Assembly (NCBI GenBank): GCA_944362615.1
Contig: CALVTM010000004.1
Span: 1 to 64,000, forward strand
Source: an uncultured Clostridia bacterium
GTDB lineage: Bacteria > Bacillota > Clostridia > Christensenellales > Pumilibacteraceae
Length of the DNA: 64,000 nucleotides
Direction of reading: 5' to 3'
Below are positions 7,987 to 17,310 of the stretch, in pieces (position 1 is the stretch's first letter; each line of letters begins with the position of its first letter). The translations under genes and the position numbers were made by a program. The notes beneath the pieces were generated by a model. That model was not told the origin of the DNA. It saw only the letters and a list, made by a program, of their open reading frames with translations, and searched no databases.

Positions 7987-8790
7987 ATGATGATGAAGGA
8001 GATTTGCGGCGGAGATAACGGGATCCGTATTGTTTCGATGCGCGATCCCAGGTTTGAAAGATCGAATACGGGCGATTGTGAGATTGCCGTTGTGGACGAC
8101 GGTATAATGTCGCTCAGAATTGCGGACAGGACTTTTACTTTGCGTAAAGGTCGGGTTTATCTTTTGCGCAGTAACGACGACGCCACTCTTACGACTATAT
8201 GCTCAGGCAGAGTGACGGCGCTGCGCTTTCCGGAAAAACTTGCAGAAAAGGTTTTCGACGGTTACGCGCTCTGTTCTCCCGTGCTTGAAGGGGACACTAA
8301 CGAAGTGGCTGCGGCTCTGAGCTGTATCCGCGGCGAACTGGAAAACAAAAAATACGGATATGAAATAGCGGCGGAGATGCAGATAAAGCAGTGTCTGCTC
8401 AATATCTGCCGCACGCAGAAGCTTTGTAATCCCGCCGTAGTATATTCGGATATGGCGTCGGGATTTTTCGGCAATCTTCTTGCGGATATAGATAAAAAAT
8501 ACGCGGACTACACGTTCGATGATGCCGCGCGTTTCATGCGGCTCAGCAGAGCTTACTTTTCAGTCGTTTTTCATAAGCATATGGGAACGACGTTTTCGCA
8601 ATACCTCAATTATATCAGAGTGCGCTCGGCGGTGGACATGCTGAAGAGCGACAGCAAGGCGAGTATAACGGATGTGTCGCTCCGTTGCGGATTCAATACG
8701 ATAAGAAATTTCAATCGTGCGTTCAGGGGGATCACGGGTTACTCACCGAGGTCGATGCCCAAGGATTACGTGCTTGCTCCTCTGGAGTGA
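7987..8790 (+). CDS. AraC-family transcriptional regulator
   Basis: About 267 residues. The N-terminal part is a cupin-like sensor (DCEIAVVDDGIMSLRIADRT, RKGRVYLLRSNDDATL). The last 100 residues are the AraC DNA-binding domain (FMRLSRAYFSVVFHKHMG, then ITDVSLRCGFNTIRNFNRAF, SPRS). The start is one of three consecutive ATG codons at 7987-7995, preceded by AGGGGAG; an upstream frame lies before the promoter. It stands directly before the GH3 and rhamnose gene groups and is the best candidate for their activator, an inference from position only. Confidence 0.88.
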   Translation: MMMKEICGGDNGIRIVSMRDPRFERSNTGDCEIAVVDDGIMSLRIADRTFTLRKGRVYLLRSNDDATLTTICSGRVTALRFPEKLAEKVFDGYALCSPVLEGDTNEVAAALSCIRGELENKKYGYEIAAEMQIKQCLLNICRTQKLCNPAVVYSDMASGFFGNLLADIDKKYADYTFDDAARFMRLSRAYFSVVFHKHMGTTFSQYLNYIRVRSAVDMLKSDSKASITDVSLRCGFNTIRNFNRAFRGITGYSPRSMPKDYVLAPLE

Positions 8791-8848
8791 CGCGGATAGG
8801 ACGCCCGCCGGACAGAAAAAAATTTCCCAAACTTTCAAAAAATAATTC

Positions 8849-8877
8849 TTGAAAACGGCGGAGCGGGCAGTTAAAAT
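8849..8877 (+). promoter_or_regulatory. Promoter of the GH3 operon
   Basis: TTGAAA at 8849-8854 and TAAAAT at 8872-8877 with 17-bp spacing. Predicts a leader of about 150 nt before the ATG at 9033. Confidence 0.65.
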
Positions 8878-9032
8878 TAAGCATACGAACGGGCGGTGGC
8901 TGTTTTTGGCATTCCGTCCGGCGGATGGGTCGGCGGCAGAGGCGGTCGTGCATGGCGGGAGACGGCATTCTGACTTTACCCGAAAGCCGATCGTATAACA
9001 AAACAAAGAAATATAAAACAGGAGGAAAAAGA

Positions 9033-12000
9033 ATGACATTCAAAAAGACATTGCCTCTGTGGCGCGGTCTCGTCGTTTTATTCGCAGCGTTGCTTACTCT
9101 TTTTATCGGCGCAGCACTGATTATGGAAGCTAACCGCGGATTCCTTGACGAAGCGACCGGAGCACAAAGCGAAGCAATCGTTCGTCCCGAAACTGATCCG
9201 AACGTGGATCTGTACACCTTTAAATCTTCTTATAATACATCTGAAGAAATGGTAAAAGCAAATGTTGCTTTCAGCGAAAAGGTGGAGGAAAACGGTGCAG
9301 TCCTGCTGAAAAACGATAATAATACGCTTCCGCTTGCGGCGGACGAAGATGCTGTCTCACTTGTGGGCAAAGCGGCGTATTCAAATGTTTTCGGCGGTCA
9401 GATGGGTTCCGGATCGGCGGCGAACACTGACTTTGAGGGATATGCACGCGTATCTCTGGAAAACGCGCTTACGGAAGAGGAGTTCACGATCAATCCCGAT
9501 CTTCAGAAAGCGTATACCACGCAGGACATTTACTCTCAGGGAAGAGACGGCAGCATAACGCATACTACCGGAGCTCGTTCCGTAACCACGCTTGGCGGTT
9601 CGTTCGGTATGACCGACAAGGAAAACTGGCTTAACAGAGGTTGGAATTACGACATCAACGAGGTAACTCTTGCGGAACTTGAAGCAAAAGTACCCGGCTG
9701 CACGACTGATTTCGGCAACTATACCACTTCGATCGTAGTGCTCGGCAGAATAAACTCCGAGGGTCGTGACTACATTCCCGGAGAGCAGGGTGTAAAATTT
9801 ACTTCTACTGCTTTTGACGCAAACACCGGTAATATGGGATTCAGTCGTAACGCGGGCGCCAAAGACCCTCTCGGTCTTACGGACGACGAGCGTGCTATGA
9901 TCAAAATGGCAAAGGATAACTCGGATAAAGTTATCGTGCTTATCAACTCGAACTCCATGATGGAAGTTCCCGAGCTTGTTGAAGAAAACGGCGAGTTTGA
10001 AGCGGATGCCGTTATGTGGATAGGTACGCCAAGCACTTACGGTATGCGCGGAGTGATCGACATCCTTACCGGAGAGGTTAACCCTTCCGGAAAACTGCCC
10101 GACACTTATGCTGCAGATAACTCTGCATCTCCCGCGGCGCAGAACTGGGATATCTTTACTTACTCGAATCCCGACGAGATCGGTACCGTAGGTAACGGTC
10201 AGTCGGACAAGACCAACGGAATAGAGCTTGATGCCGAAACGATGAGAGCATCCGCTTACACCGTTTACGCAGAAGGCATTTATGTCGGCTACAAGTACTA
10301 TGAGACGCGTTACGCCGACACTTACCTTGATCCTTCCTCGGGCGCAGGCAGTGCAGTAGGCGCAATGGAAGGCGCAACGAGCTGGAACTATGACGATGAA
10401 GTTGTATGGCCGTTCGGCTACGGACTGTCCTACACGACGTTCACCCAGACGCTTGATTCCGTTGATTGGGACTTCAATGCGAAAACGATCACCGCTGTCG
10501 TAACGGTTGAAAACACCGGAGACGTTGCGGGCAAAGAGGCAGTTCAGCTTTATGCATCGGTGCCTTATGATGAGACTGATATAGCTCACGGCGTAGAGAA
10601 AGCGGCTATCCAGCTTGTTGACTTTGCGAAAGTAGAGCTTGACGCCGGCGAAAGCGAAACCGTTACGATCACGACCGACCTCCAGAATATCGGATCGTAC
10701 GATTCAATGGCTAATGGCGGAGAAGGCACTTACATTCTCGGCGCCGGCGACTATTACTTCACCGTAGGCAACGGTGCGCATGAAGCGGTTCAGAACGTTC
10801 TTCAGGCGCGCGGTCACAACGCAGGCGGTGATGAAGATAAGGTCAAGTCCCTTGAACTGGGCAACCGTGACGAAAGAACTCTCTCTGTTTCCAAGAACGG
10901 CGTGGAAATAACCAACCAGCTTGAAAACGCAGACCTCAATTACTATATCGAAGATGCAGTCACTTATTTTACGAGAAGTGATTACACGAACACTTTCCCC
11001 GAGCCTTATACCGATCTTGCGGCTACCGACGAGATGATCGCAGAGCTCCGCAACATCAAGTACGAGATACAGGATACCGGCAGAGTTACGGAAGAGTGGG
11101 GAAAGGATGAAGGGCTTACCCTTGCAGATATGAAAGGCCTTGATTTCGAGGATGAAAGATGGGATATATTCCTTGACCAGATCACTCTGCGTGAAGCCGT
11201 ACAGATAATTGCACAGGGCGGCAATACGACCTGGACGCTTGAGTCTATACAGAACCCCTCCGCAAAACAGGCGGACGGTCCTGCCGGATTCACAAGCATC
11301 AGCCTCGGCGGTTATAAGAGAGATGCCGAAGACCCTTACTACACGACTGAAGACGATCCGTTCTACGGATTCGCATTCAACACCACTCCGAACGCGCCTA
11401 TCATTGCAGCTACGTTTGATAAGGCTATAGCATACGAGTGGGGCGTAATGCTCGGCGACGAGTCGCTCTGGACCGGCGGTCCTTCTATCTGGGCAGGCGG
11501 CGGCAACCAGCACCGCGCTCCTTACGAGGGCAGAACGCACGAGTACTATTCCGAAGATGCAATGCTCTCCAACCTGTTCCTTGTCGAACAGTGCAAGGGC
11601 GCGCTTACCAAGGGCTGCCTTGTAGGACCTAAGCACTTCGCATTCAACGCAATAGAGTATAACCGTTACGGACTCTCCGAATTTATGACGGAGCAGGCGG
11701 CGCGCGAGGGCGATCTCCGCTGCTTCCAGGGCGCGTTTGAATCCGGTTACTGCCTTGCCGGCATGACCGCATTCAACCGTATCGGCGCTTCCTATATCAA
11801 CGGTCATATCGGTCTTATGCAGAACATACTCCGCGGCGAGTGGGCATTCAAGGGTCTGCTTACAACGGATATGGTAAACAACCAGTATCTGATGGTGCTC
11901 GGCGATACGATCATGGGCGGTATCACGATGATGGCTAACGGTTCGGGTGTTGACGACCCTTCGTCCAGCCACACCGCACCCGGTGCTTACTGGGAATACT

Positions 12001-12254
12001 GCAGTGCGGATAACATTGCAGACGATCCCGTTATCCAGGCGCAGCTTAAGAAAAACATGCACTATCAGTGGTGGGCATACGCTCAGAGCAATCTGCTCAA
12101 CGGTCTCGGCAGCGGAGTCAACTTTGAACTGAAGTGGCTTATGACCTGGTATCGTGCATTGTATATCGTCGGTATCATAGCTTCGGCAGTGCTTGCCGCA
12201 GCGGCACTTGGAACATATGTGGTCGCTACGGTTAAGGCAAAGGAGGAGGAATAA
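9033..12254 (+). CDS. Membrane-anchored glycoside hydrolase family 3 enzyme, reversed domain order
   Basis: A 1073-residue beta-glycosidase of GH3 type. Residues about 9-30 are a membrane anchor (LVVLFAALLTLFIGAALIM). The usual C-terminal sandwich comes first (GAVLLKNDNNTLPL, GKLPDTY, WPFGYGLSYTTF), then a fibronectin-like domain, and only then the TIM barrel (QADGPAG, GPKHFAFN, and LLTTDMV with probable nucleophile Asp946). Typical GH3 proteins have the opposite order; reversed forms are known from rumen Clostridia. A second hydrophobic helix ends the protein (IVGIIASAVLAAAALGTYVV). The start follows AGGAGG; the longer frame has no such site. Sugar specificity is not evident. Confidence 0.88.
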   Translation: MTFKKTLPLWRGLVVLFAALLTLFIGAALIMEANRGFLDEATGAQSEAIVRPETDPNVDLYTFKSSYNTSEEMVKANVAFSEKVEENGAVLLKNDNNTLPLAADEDAVSLVGKAAYSNVFGGQMGSGSAANTDFEGYARVSLENALTEEEFTINPDLQKAYTTQDIYSQGRDGSITHTTGARSVTTLGGSFGMTDKENWLNRGWNYDINEVTLAELEAKVPGCTTDFGNYTTSIVVLGRINSEGRDYIPGEQGVKFTSTAFDANTGNMGFSRNAGAKDPLGLTDDERAMIKMAKDNSDKVIVLINSNSMMEVPELVEENGEFEADAVMWIGTPSTYGMRGVIDILTGEVNPSGKLPDTYAADNSASPAAQNWDIFTYSNPDEIGTVGNGQSDKTNGIELDAETMRASAYTVYAEGIYVGYKYYETRYADTYLDPSSGAGSAVGAMEGATSWNYDDEVVWPFGYGLSYTTFTQTLDSVDWDFNAKTITAVVTVENTGDVAGKEAVQLYASVPYDETDIAHGVEKAAIQLVDFAKVELDAGESETVTITTDLQNIGSYDSMANGGEGTYILGAGDYYFTVGNGAHEAVQNVLQARGHNAGGDEDKVKSLELGNRDERTLSVSKNGVEITNQLENADLNYYIEDAVTYFTRSDYTNTFPEPYTDLAATDEMIAELRNIKYEIQDTGRVTEEWGKDEGLTLADMKGLDFEDERWDIFLDQITLREAVQIIAQGGNTTWTLESIQNPSAKQADGPAGFTSISLGGYKRDAEDPYYTTEDDPFYGFAFNTTPNAPIIAATFDKAIAYEWGVMLGDESLWTGGPSIWAGGGNQHRAPYEGRTHEYYSEDAMLSNLFLVEQCKGALTKGCLVGPKHFAFNAIEYNRYGLSEFMTEQAAREGDLRCFQGAFESGYCLAGMTAFNRIGASYINGHIGLMQNILRGEWAFKGLLTTDMVNNQYLMVLGDTIMGGITMMANGSGVDDPSSSHTAPGAYWEYCSADNIADDPVIQAQLKKNMHYQWWAYAQSNLLNGLGSGVNFELKWLMTWYRALYIVGIIASAVLAAAALGTYVVATVKAKEEE

Positions 12255-12724
12255 TGGAATTCATTAAAAGTCAGAGAGTTGCATTCTATGCCTCGATAGC
12301 AGCCGTGATCTTAGCACTCGTTTCGATCATAATCTACGGCGTGAACACCACCAATAATTACTATGTAACGTCAGGAAGCGCAAATATCAGCGCACTTGTA
12401 GTTGTATTTACGGTAATAGCGATGATATTGCTTATTGCACGCATAGTCATTGCGGAGAAGTTTGACGGCGCGGGTCTTATCAAACACGTTACTTCCATAC
12501 TCACACTCGTTGCATGTGTATTTATCGCTTCCGCATTCTTTGCGTATGTGGGCGAAAGAGTGTACGATATAGCTATAGTCCTTGCATCCGATCTTGAAGC
12601 GGGCAATGTCGCCGCAACGGATGCGGTGATGCAGACAATAGCCGGCTTCGTGCTGTATGCTGTCACTCTTATCTTTGCGATAGTTTCCGCTTTTGCAAGG
12701 GTAAGAAAAGACAGCGTGGCATGA
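12254..12724 (+). CDS. Four-helix membrane protein coupled to the GH3 gene
   Basis: A 156-residue protein with four hydrophobic helices (about 10-32, 43-67, 77-98 and 130-150) and short hydrophilic links. The start ATG overlaps the stop of the GH3 gene by one base (TAATG), after an AGGAGGA ribosome binding site, so the two are translationally coupled. I recognise no family. Because the GH3 enzyme has membrane anchors at both ends, a partner that holds it in the membrane is a reasonable guess, not shown. Confidence 0.75.
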   Translation: MEFIKSQRVAFYASIAAVILALVSIIIYGVNTTNNYYVTSGSANISALVVVFTVIAMILLIARIVIAEKFDGAGLIKHVTSILTLVACVFIASAFFAYVGERVYDIAIVLASDLEAGNVAATDAVMQTIAGFVLYAVTLIFAIVSAFARVRKDSVA

Positions 12725-13013
12725 TTCAGGTAAAATAAAAGGCATAACCTAACCATCCCATAAGCGGGGAGTGGGGCGAGTGTTCGCCCCCGCTCCCTGT
12801 CGGGGTACCGACCTGCTGCGCGGCACTCCGACAGGAAGCTTGTCCGCCGGGCAGGCGTCAGCCGTTGCTTTGCGGCGCATAAAGGGGGGCTTGTCCATCA
12901 TCGTCAGAGCGCATTGCGTGACCTTCGCGGCTGTGGCTTCAGACGTCTGAACCCATACGTTATGGCGGTTGCGCATATGCGCTTGTTTATGTTCGTTATA
13001 TTTAATTTTTGTG
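12725..13013. other. Gene-free gap with a GC-rich hairpin and a palindrome
   Basis: A stem of about 14 bp at 12766-12797 (GGGAG and GGGGCGA pairing with TCGCCCC and GCTCCC) may end the GH3 transcript although it lacks a T run. A perfect 14-bp palindrome, TTCAGACGTCTGAA, lies at 12938-12951. No protein gene is credible. Confidence 0.5.
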
Positions 13014-13080
13014 CATATTTGCCAATATAACGCTCATATTTTCAAAACTTATGGACAAATGAGCAAATTAGTGATATTCT
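13014..13080 (+). promoter_or_regulatory. Rhamnoside operon promoter with direct repeats
   Basis: TGGACA (13052-13057) and an extended -10 TGATATTCT (hexamer 13075-13080) have 17-bp spacing. Just upstream are two direct CATATTT repeats (13014-13020 and 13035-13041) exactly 21 bp apart, i.e. two helical turns. The second ends 10 bp before the -35, the geometry of an AraC-type activator site. Confidence 0.55.
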
Positions 13081-13384
13081 GTAATCACTTAAGCAGGGAC
13101 AGCGCGAACATTGCGGGATCATTTGCCGGGCGTTGTGCGACTGCCGGAGGGTTCTCCTTGAGCATATGAGCAAGACCTTCGGCGCGATCCTGCACGGGTA
13201 ACGGGTCTTACGCTAATGACATGCGCCGGCACGCCAAATGCGGCGTGAGCGGATAGCCGGGTGAACCGGCGGTGAAAAAATTCGGAAATGATGTGACGCA
13301 TGATCTGCAGCAGACTGGGCGGATGATGCAGTGGAAAAATTACCGCACGGAATTTGCTGCGGGCAGAAACAGGGGAATGATGAA

Positions 13385-15949
13385 ATGCTTAAAATTACAA
13401 ATCTGAAAACGGAAAATCTGACGGAAGGCTGCGTTACGGATAACGTATGCCCCCGCTTTTCTTTTGCTCTCGCCGCCGACGGAAGGGACGTAAAACTCAC
13501 TGCGGCGAAGCTGACCGTAACGGCGGGCGGTGAAACCGTTTATGAAACTCTCACAGAATCACAGTATGTGCGTTACCGCGGTAAGCCGCTCGCTCCGTTT
13601 ACGGAATATACGGTGAAGGTAACGGCAACGGACAACCGCGGACAGCAGGCGGAAGCGGAAACCGTTTTTGAAACGGGCAGGCTGGATCTGCCGTGGAAAG
13701 CCGCATGGATAAGCGACGCCGGATATACGTTCACGGAAAAGCGGGTATCTCCCGTTCCTATGCAGTTCCGCAAGAGCTTCAGCACGGCTCGGAGCATAGC
13801 TTCCGCAAAGATATGCGCTACCGCTATGGGCATTTATGAGCTGAAAGTAAACGGCAGCAAGGTGGGACGGGACTGTTTTGCACCCGGTTTCACGTCGTAC
13901 GCCACCCGGCTTCAGTACCAGACTTACGACGTCACCGATATGCTTGAAAAGGAGAACGTCATTGACGTTGTCGTCGCCGGCGGCTGGGCGGTAGGATCGT
14001 TCGTGTTCACGCGCAAAAACCGCGTGACTGCCGACCGTCAGGCGCTTCTTCTTGAACTGCGTATACGCTACACGGACGGCAGTGAGGAGATACTGGGAAC
14101 GGACGGCAGCTGGCAGGTGACCGAAAGCGGCGCTTACCGCATGGCGGACTTCTACGACGGCGAAACTTACGATGCAACGGTGAGCGATGAGGATATCGTA
14201 TGGCGCAATGCGTCCGCCGAAAAGCTGCGCGTATCCCCGAAGATACTTGCGACTTACGGCGCTCTTGTGCAGAGACACGAGGTCATGCGCCCGGTCAGGG
14301 TGAGCAAAGCGCCGGACGGTGAGACGGTGTACGATTTCGGTCAGAACTTTGCGGGCGTCATAGGCGTTGTGATCAGAAATGCGAAGGCGGGGAATGTCGT
14401 TACGTTCCGTCATGCGGAAGTGCTCAGGCGCGACGGCAGTCTCAATACCGAGCTTCTGCGCAGCGCGAAAGCGACGGTAACATATATCTGCCGGAACGGC
14501 GATCAGAATTATTCGCCCCGCTTCACTTACATGGGCTTCCGGTACGTCGGGGTAAAGGGCGCGGATGAAAAAGATATAGAGCTTGTCGCGCATGCAATGT
14601 ACTCCGGGCTTGAACGGACGGGGGAGTTCACATGCTCTGATCCGCGCATCAATGCGCTTCAGTCGAATATCCTCTGGAGCGCGCGCTCCAACTTCATGGA
14701 CATACCGACGGACTGCCCTCAGCGTGACGAACGCATGGGCTGGACGGGTGATATAAACGTATTCGCGCAGACTGCGATAAATAATTTCGGCATGGCGCGT
14801 TTCCTTGAGAAATGGCTGCTCGACGTAAAGAGTGAACAGCGTATCGGCGGCGGTATACCAGGTGCAGTTCCCGTTCAGGGCTACGGTTTTCCGGCGACGA
14901 TGCCGGTCATGGCGGTGGACTTCTGGGGTGATGCGTGCATAACCGTGCCGTGGGCGCTCTACCGTGCATACGGGGATACTTTTATCCTCCGTGAGTTGTA
15001 TCCGACAATGAAAAAGTATACCAAAGCGTGCCGGTTCTGGGCGGGATTCGGTTTCGGTAAAAAGCGGTACATATGGCATACGCCCGCAGTTCTCCATTTC
15101 GGCGACTGGCTCGCTCCCGATCTTCCCAAAATGTCGCAATGGCAGCAGCGCAGCCGGTGGACGGCTACGGCAAGTCTGTATTACACTCACAGACTTCTTT
15201 CGCGCATAGCCGGCGTGCTGGGTGAGGAAGAGGACGAGAAAAAATATTCGGCATATGCGGATAAGGTCGCGGACGCTTATATGTCCGTATTCACGGACGG
15301 CAGAGGCAGACTCCTTGAGGAATTCCAGACGGCGTACGTCCTCCCTCTGTATTTCGGAATGTTCCCCGAAGATCAGAGAAGAGCGGCAGCCGACAACCTT
15401 GCCGCGCTTGCGGAAAAGAACGGATGGCGCATAGCTACCGGTTTCCCGGGTACTCCGTACCTGCTGTTCGCGCTTGCGGATAACGGCAGAGCGGACGCGG
15501 CATATAAAATGCTCATGTGCGACGAATGCCCGAGCTGGCTTTACGAGGTAAAAGCGGGCGGCACGACTATCTGGGAACGCTGGGACGCTATCAGTCCAAA
15601 AGGCGGTAATATGGGTTCGGATGACGGCACGGGCGGCATGATATCCTTTAACCACTACGCGAGCGGCGCGGTAGGCGACTTCTTCTATCGCCGCATAGCA
15701 GGTATCGAACCCATGAGCGCCGGATATAAAACTTTTGAAGTTAAGCCGGTAACGGGCGGCGGACTCACTTTCGCAAAAGCCTCCGTCACATCCCCTTACG
15801 GCAGGATAACGAGCGAGTGGAGCATAGAGAATGGAACGTTTACGCTCAGGGTGAGCGTGCCCGTTTCCACATCGTGCGTCGTGACGCTTCCTTCGGGCAA
15901 GTCGGTCACGGCAGGCAGCGGCGAATACGAGTTTACGGAGCGCATATGA
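13385..15949 (+). CDS. Alpha-L-rhamnosidase, GH78
   Basis: An 854-residue glycosidase that releases L-rhamnose from plant rhamnosides. It has N-terminal beta domains, with the fold-start VCPRFSFAL and the sandwich region around YELKVNGSKVGRDCFAPG. The (alpha/alpha)6 barrel follows, with DCPQRDERMGWTGD (from Asp443), which carries catalytic acids in this family, and TTIWERWDA further on. A C-terminal beta domain closes it. No signal peptide is seen, so it probably acts on imported short rhamnosides. The ATG at 13385 follows AGGGGA; an earlier in-frame ATG has no such site. It overlaps rhaB by four bases (ATGA). Confidence 0.92.
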   Translation: MLKITNLKTENLTEGCVTDNVCPRFSFALAADGRDVKLTAAKLTVTAGGETVYETLTESQYVRYRGKPLAPFTEYTVKVTATDNRGQQAEAETVFETGRLDLPWKAAWISDAGYTFTEKRVSPVPMQFRKSFSTARSIASAKICATAMGIYELKVNGSKVGRDCFAPGFTSYATRLQYQTYDVTDMLEKENVIDVVVAGGWAVGSFVFTRKNRVTADRQALLLELRIRYTDGSEEILGTDGSWQVTESGAYRMADFYDGETYDATVSDEDIVWRNASAEKLRVSPKILATYGALVQRHEVMRPVRVSKAPDGETVYDFGQNFAGVIGVVIRNAKAGNVVTFRHAEVLRRDGSLNTELLRSAKATVTYICRNGDQNYSPRFTYMGFRYVGVKGADEKDIELVAHAMYSGLERTGEFTCSDPRINALQSNILWSARSNFMDIPTDCPQRDERMGWTGDINVFAQTAINNFGMARFLEKWLLDVKSEQRIGGGIPGAVPVQGYGFPATMPVMAVDFWGDACITVPWALYRAYGDTFILRELYPTMKKYTKACRFWAGFGFGKKRYIWHTPAVLHFGDWLAPDLPKMSQWQQRSRWTATASLYYTHRLLSRIAGVLGEEEDEKKYSAYADKVADAYMSVFTDGRGRLLEEFQTAYVLPLYFGMFPEDQRRAAADNLAALAEKNGWRIATGFPGTPYLLFALADNGRADAAYKMLMCDECPSWLYEVKAGGTTIWERWDAISPKGGNMGSDDGTGGMISFNHYASGAVGDFFYRRIAGIEPMSAGYKTFEVKPVTGGGLTFAKASVTSPYGRITSEWSIENGTFTLRVSVPVSTSCVVTLPSGKSVTAGSGEYEFTERI

Positions 15950-17310
15950 GATACCTTGCTATAGATATAGGTGCGTCCTCAGGTCGGCACATAATAGCCG
16001 AACTGTCGGGCGGCAAAATAACTCTCGAGGAAATTTACCGTTTCCCGAACGGTCCCAAGGCTACGCCGGACGGACTTGTGTGGGACGCGGAAGAGCTTTT
16101 CCGGCATATCGTGGAGGGCTTGCGCCGTGCGGGCGAAACGGGCAGACGTCCCGACTGTATAGGTATAGACACCTGGGCGGTGGACTACGCGCTGCTCGAC
16201 GGCGACGGAGAGCTGATCGGTCCGGTGTACTGCTATCGTGACGCGCGCGGCGGCGACGCGGCGGGCGAACTTCACGACAGAATGCCTTTCAGCGTGATAT
16301 ATTCCAAAACGGGAATACAGTATCAGCCTTTCAATACGGTTTATCAGCTCAGAGCGGATGCGCTTTCCGGCAGACTGGACAGAGCGTCAAGCATGCTTAT
16401 GCTTCCGGACTGGTTCAACTACCGTCTGACCGGCGTGCGCAGACAGGAGTATACAAACGCAACGAGCACCGCAATGGTATCGGCGGCTACGGGCGACTGG
16501 GACGATGAAATACTGTCCGCCGCAGGCGTGCCGCGCGGTCTGCTCGGGGATATAGTGCAGCCTGGCTGCGAAGTGGGCAGACTCTCGGCAAAGATAAGGA
16601 GCGCGATAGGTTATGACGCGGCGGTCATGCTGCCGGCGACTCACGACACCGCGAGCGCGGTGCTTGCCGCTCCGCTTAAAGGCGGACCGTACATCTCATC
16701 CGGAACGTGGTCGCTTCTCGGTATAGAACAGACGGCGGCGCATACGGATACCGGGGCGATGAGCGGAAACTGGTCAAACGAGGGCAGCATCAACGGACAG
16801 TTCCGGTTCCAGAAAAATATTATGGGACTGTGGATTGTTCAGCAGGTGCGCCACGAACTCAACGACGTGTACTCGTTCGCACAGCTTGCTGAAATGGCGA
16901 GGGCGCATCCGACGGATAAGCGGGTGCGCGTCAATGACGAGAAATTCCTCTCTCCCGACAGTATGCTGGACGCGATATTCTCCGAAGCCGGCAATATGGC
17001 GGTAGGAGAAACGGCTTACTGCGTGTTCGCAAGCCTTGCGGAATGCTATGCGGACAGCGTGCGCGAACTCGAGAGCCTTACGGGTAACACTTACGGAACG
17101 CTCAATATAATAGGCGGCGGCGGAAACAACAGACTTCTGACCGAACTGACCGCAAAGGCAACGGGCAAACGCATTATCGTCGGACCCACCGAAGGTACGG
17201 CGACGGGTAATATTCTGATGCAGATGATAGGCACGGGCGAACTGCCCGATCTTAAGACGGCGCGTGAAGTCGTCGGTAATTCTTTCGATATTTCGGAGGT
17301 GATGGCATGA
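15946..17310 (+). CDS. rhaB: Rhamnulokinase
   Basis: A 454-residue FGGY-family sugar kinase that phosphorylates L-rhamnulose. The phosphate loop AIDIGASSGRHI is at the very N-terminus, GIDTWAVDYALLD marks the substrate region, ATHDTASAV and SSGTWSLLG follow, and the C-terminal motif IIGGGGNN is intact. Its start lies inside the end of the rhamnosidase gene and its end overlaps rhaA (both ATGA overlaps), so the three are translationally coupled. A longer upstream frame is the wrong start: the family begins at MRYLAIDIG. Confidence 0.95.
   Translation: MRYLAIDIGASSGRHIIAELSGGKITLEEIYRFPNGPKATPDGLVWDAEELFRHIVEGLRRAGETGRRPDCIGIDTWAVDYALLDGDGELIGPVYCYRDARGGDAAGELHDRMPFSVIYSKTGIQYQPFNTVYQLRADALSGRLDRASSMLMLPDWFNYRLTGVRRQEYTNATSTAMVSAATGDWDDEILSAAGVPRGLLGDIVQPGCEVGRLSAKIRSAIGYDAAVMLPATHDTASAVLAAPLKGGPYISSGTWSLLGIEQTAAHTDTGAMSGNWSNEGSINGQFRFQKNIMGLWIVQQVRHELNDVYSFAQLAEMARAHPTDKRVRVNDEKFLSPDSMLDAIFSEAGNMAVGETAYCVFASLAECYADSVRELESLTGNTYGTLNIIGGGGNNRLLTELTAKATGKRIIVGPTEGTATGNILMQMIGTGELPDLKTAREVVGNSFDISEVMA

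Noticed and set aside
13559..15655. A 698-codon minus-strand open frame opposite the rhamnosidase gene
   Set aside because: It is a shadow of the GC-rich coding frame: His/Arg-rich composition, no domain, no ribosome binding site.
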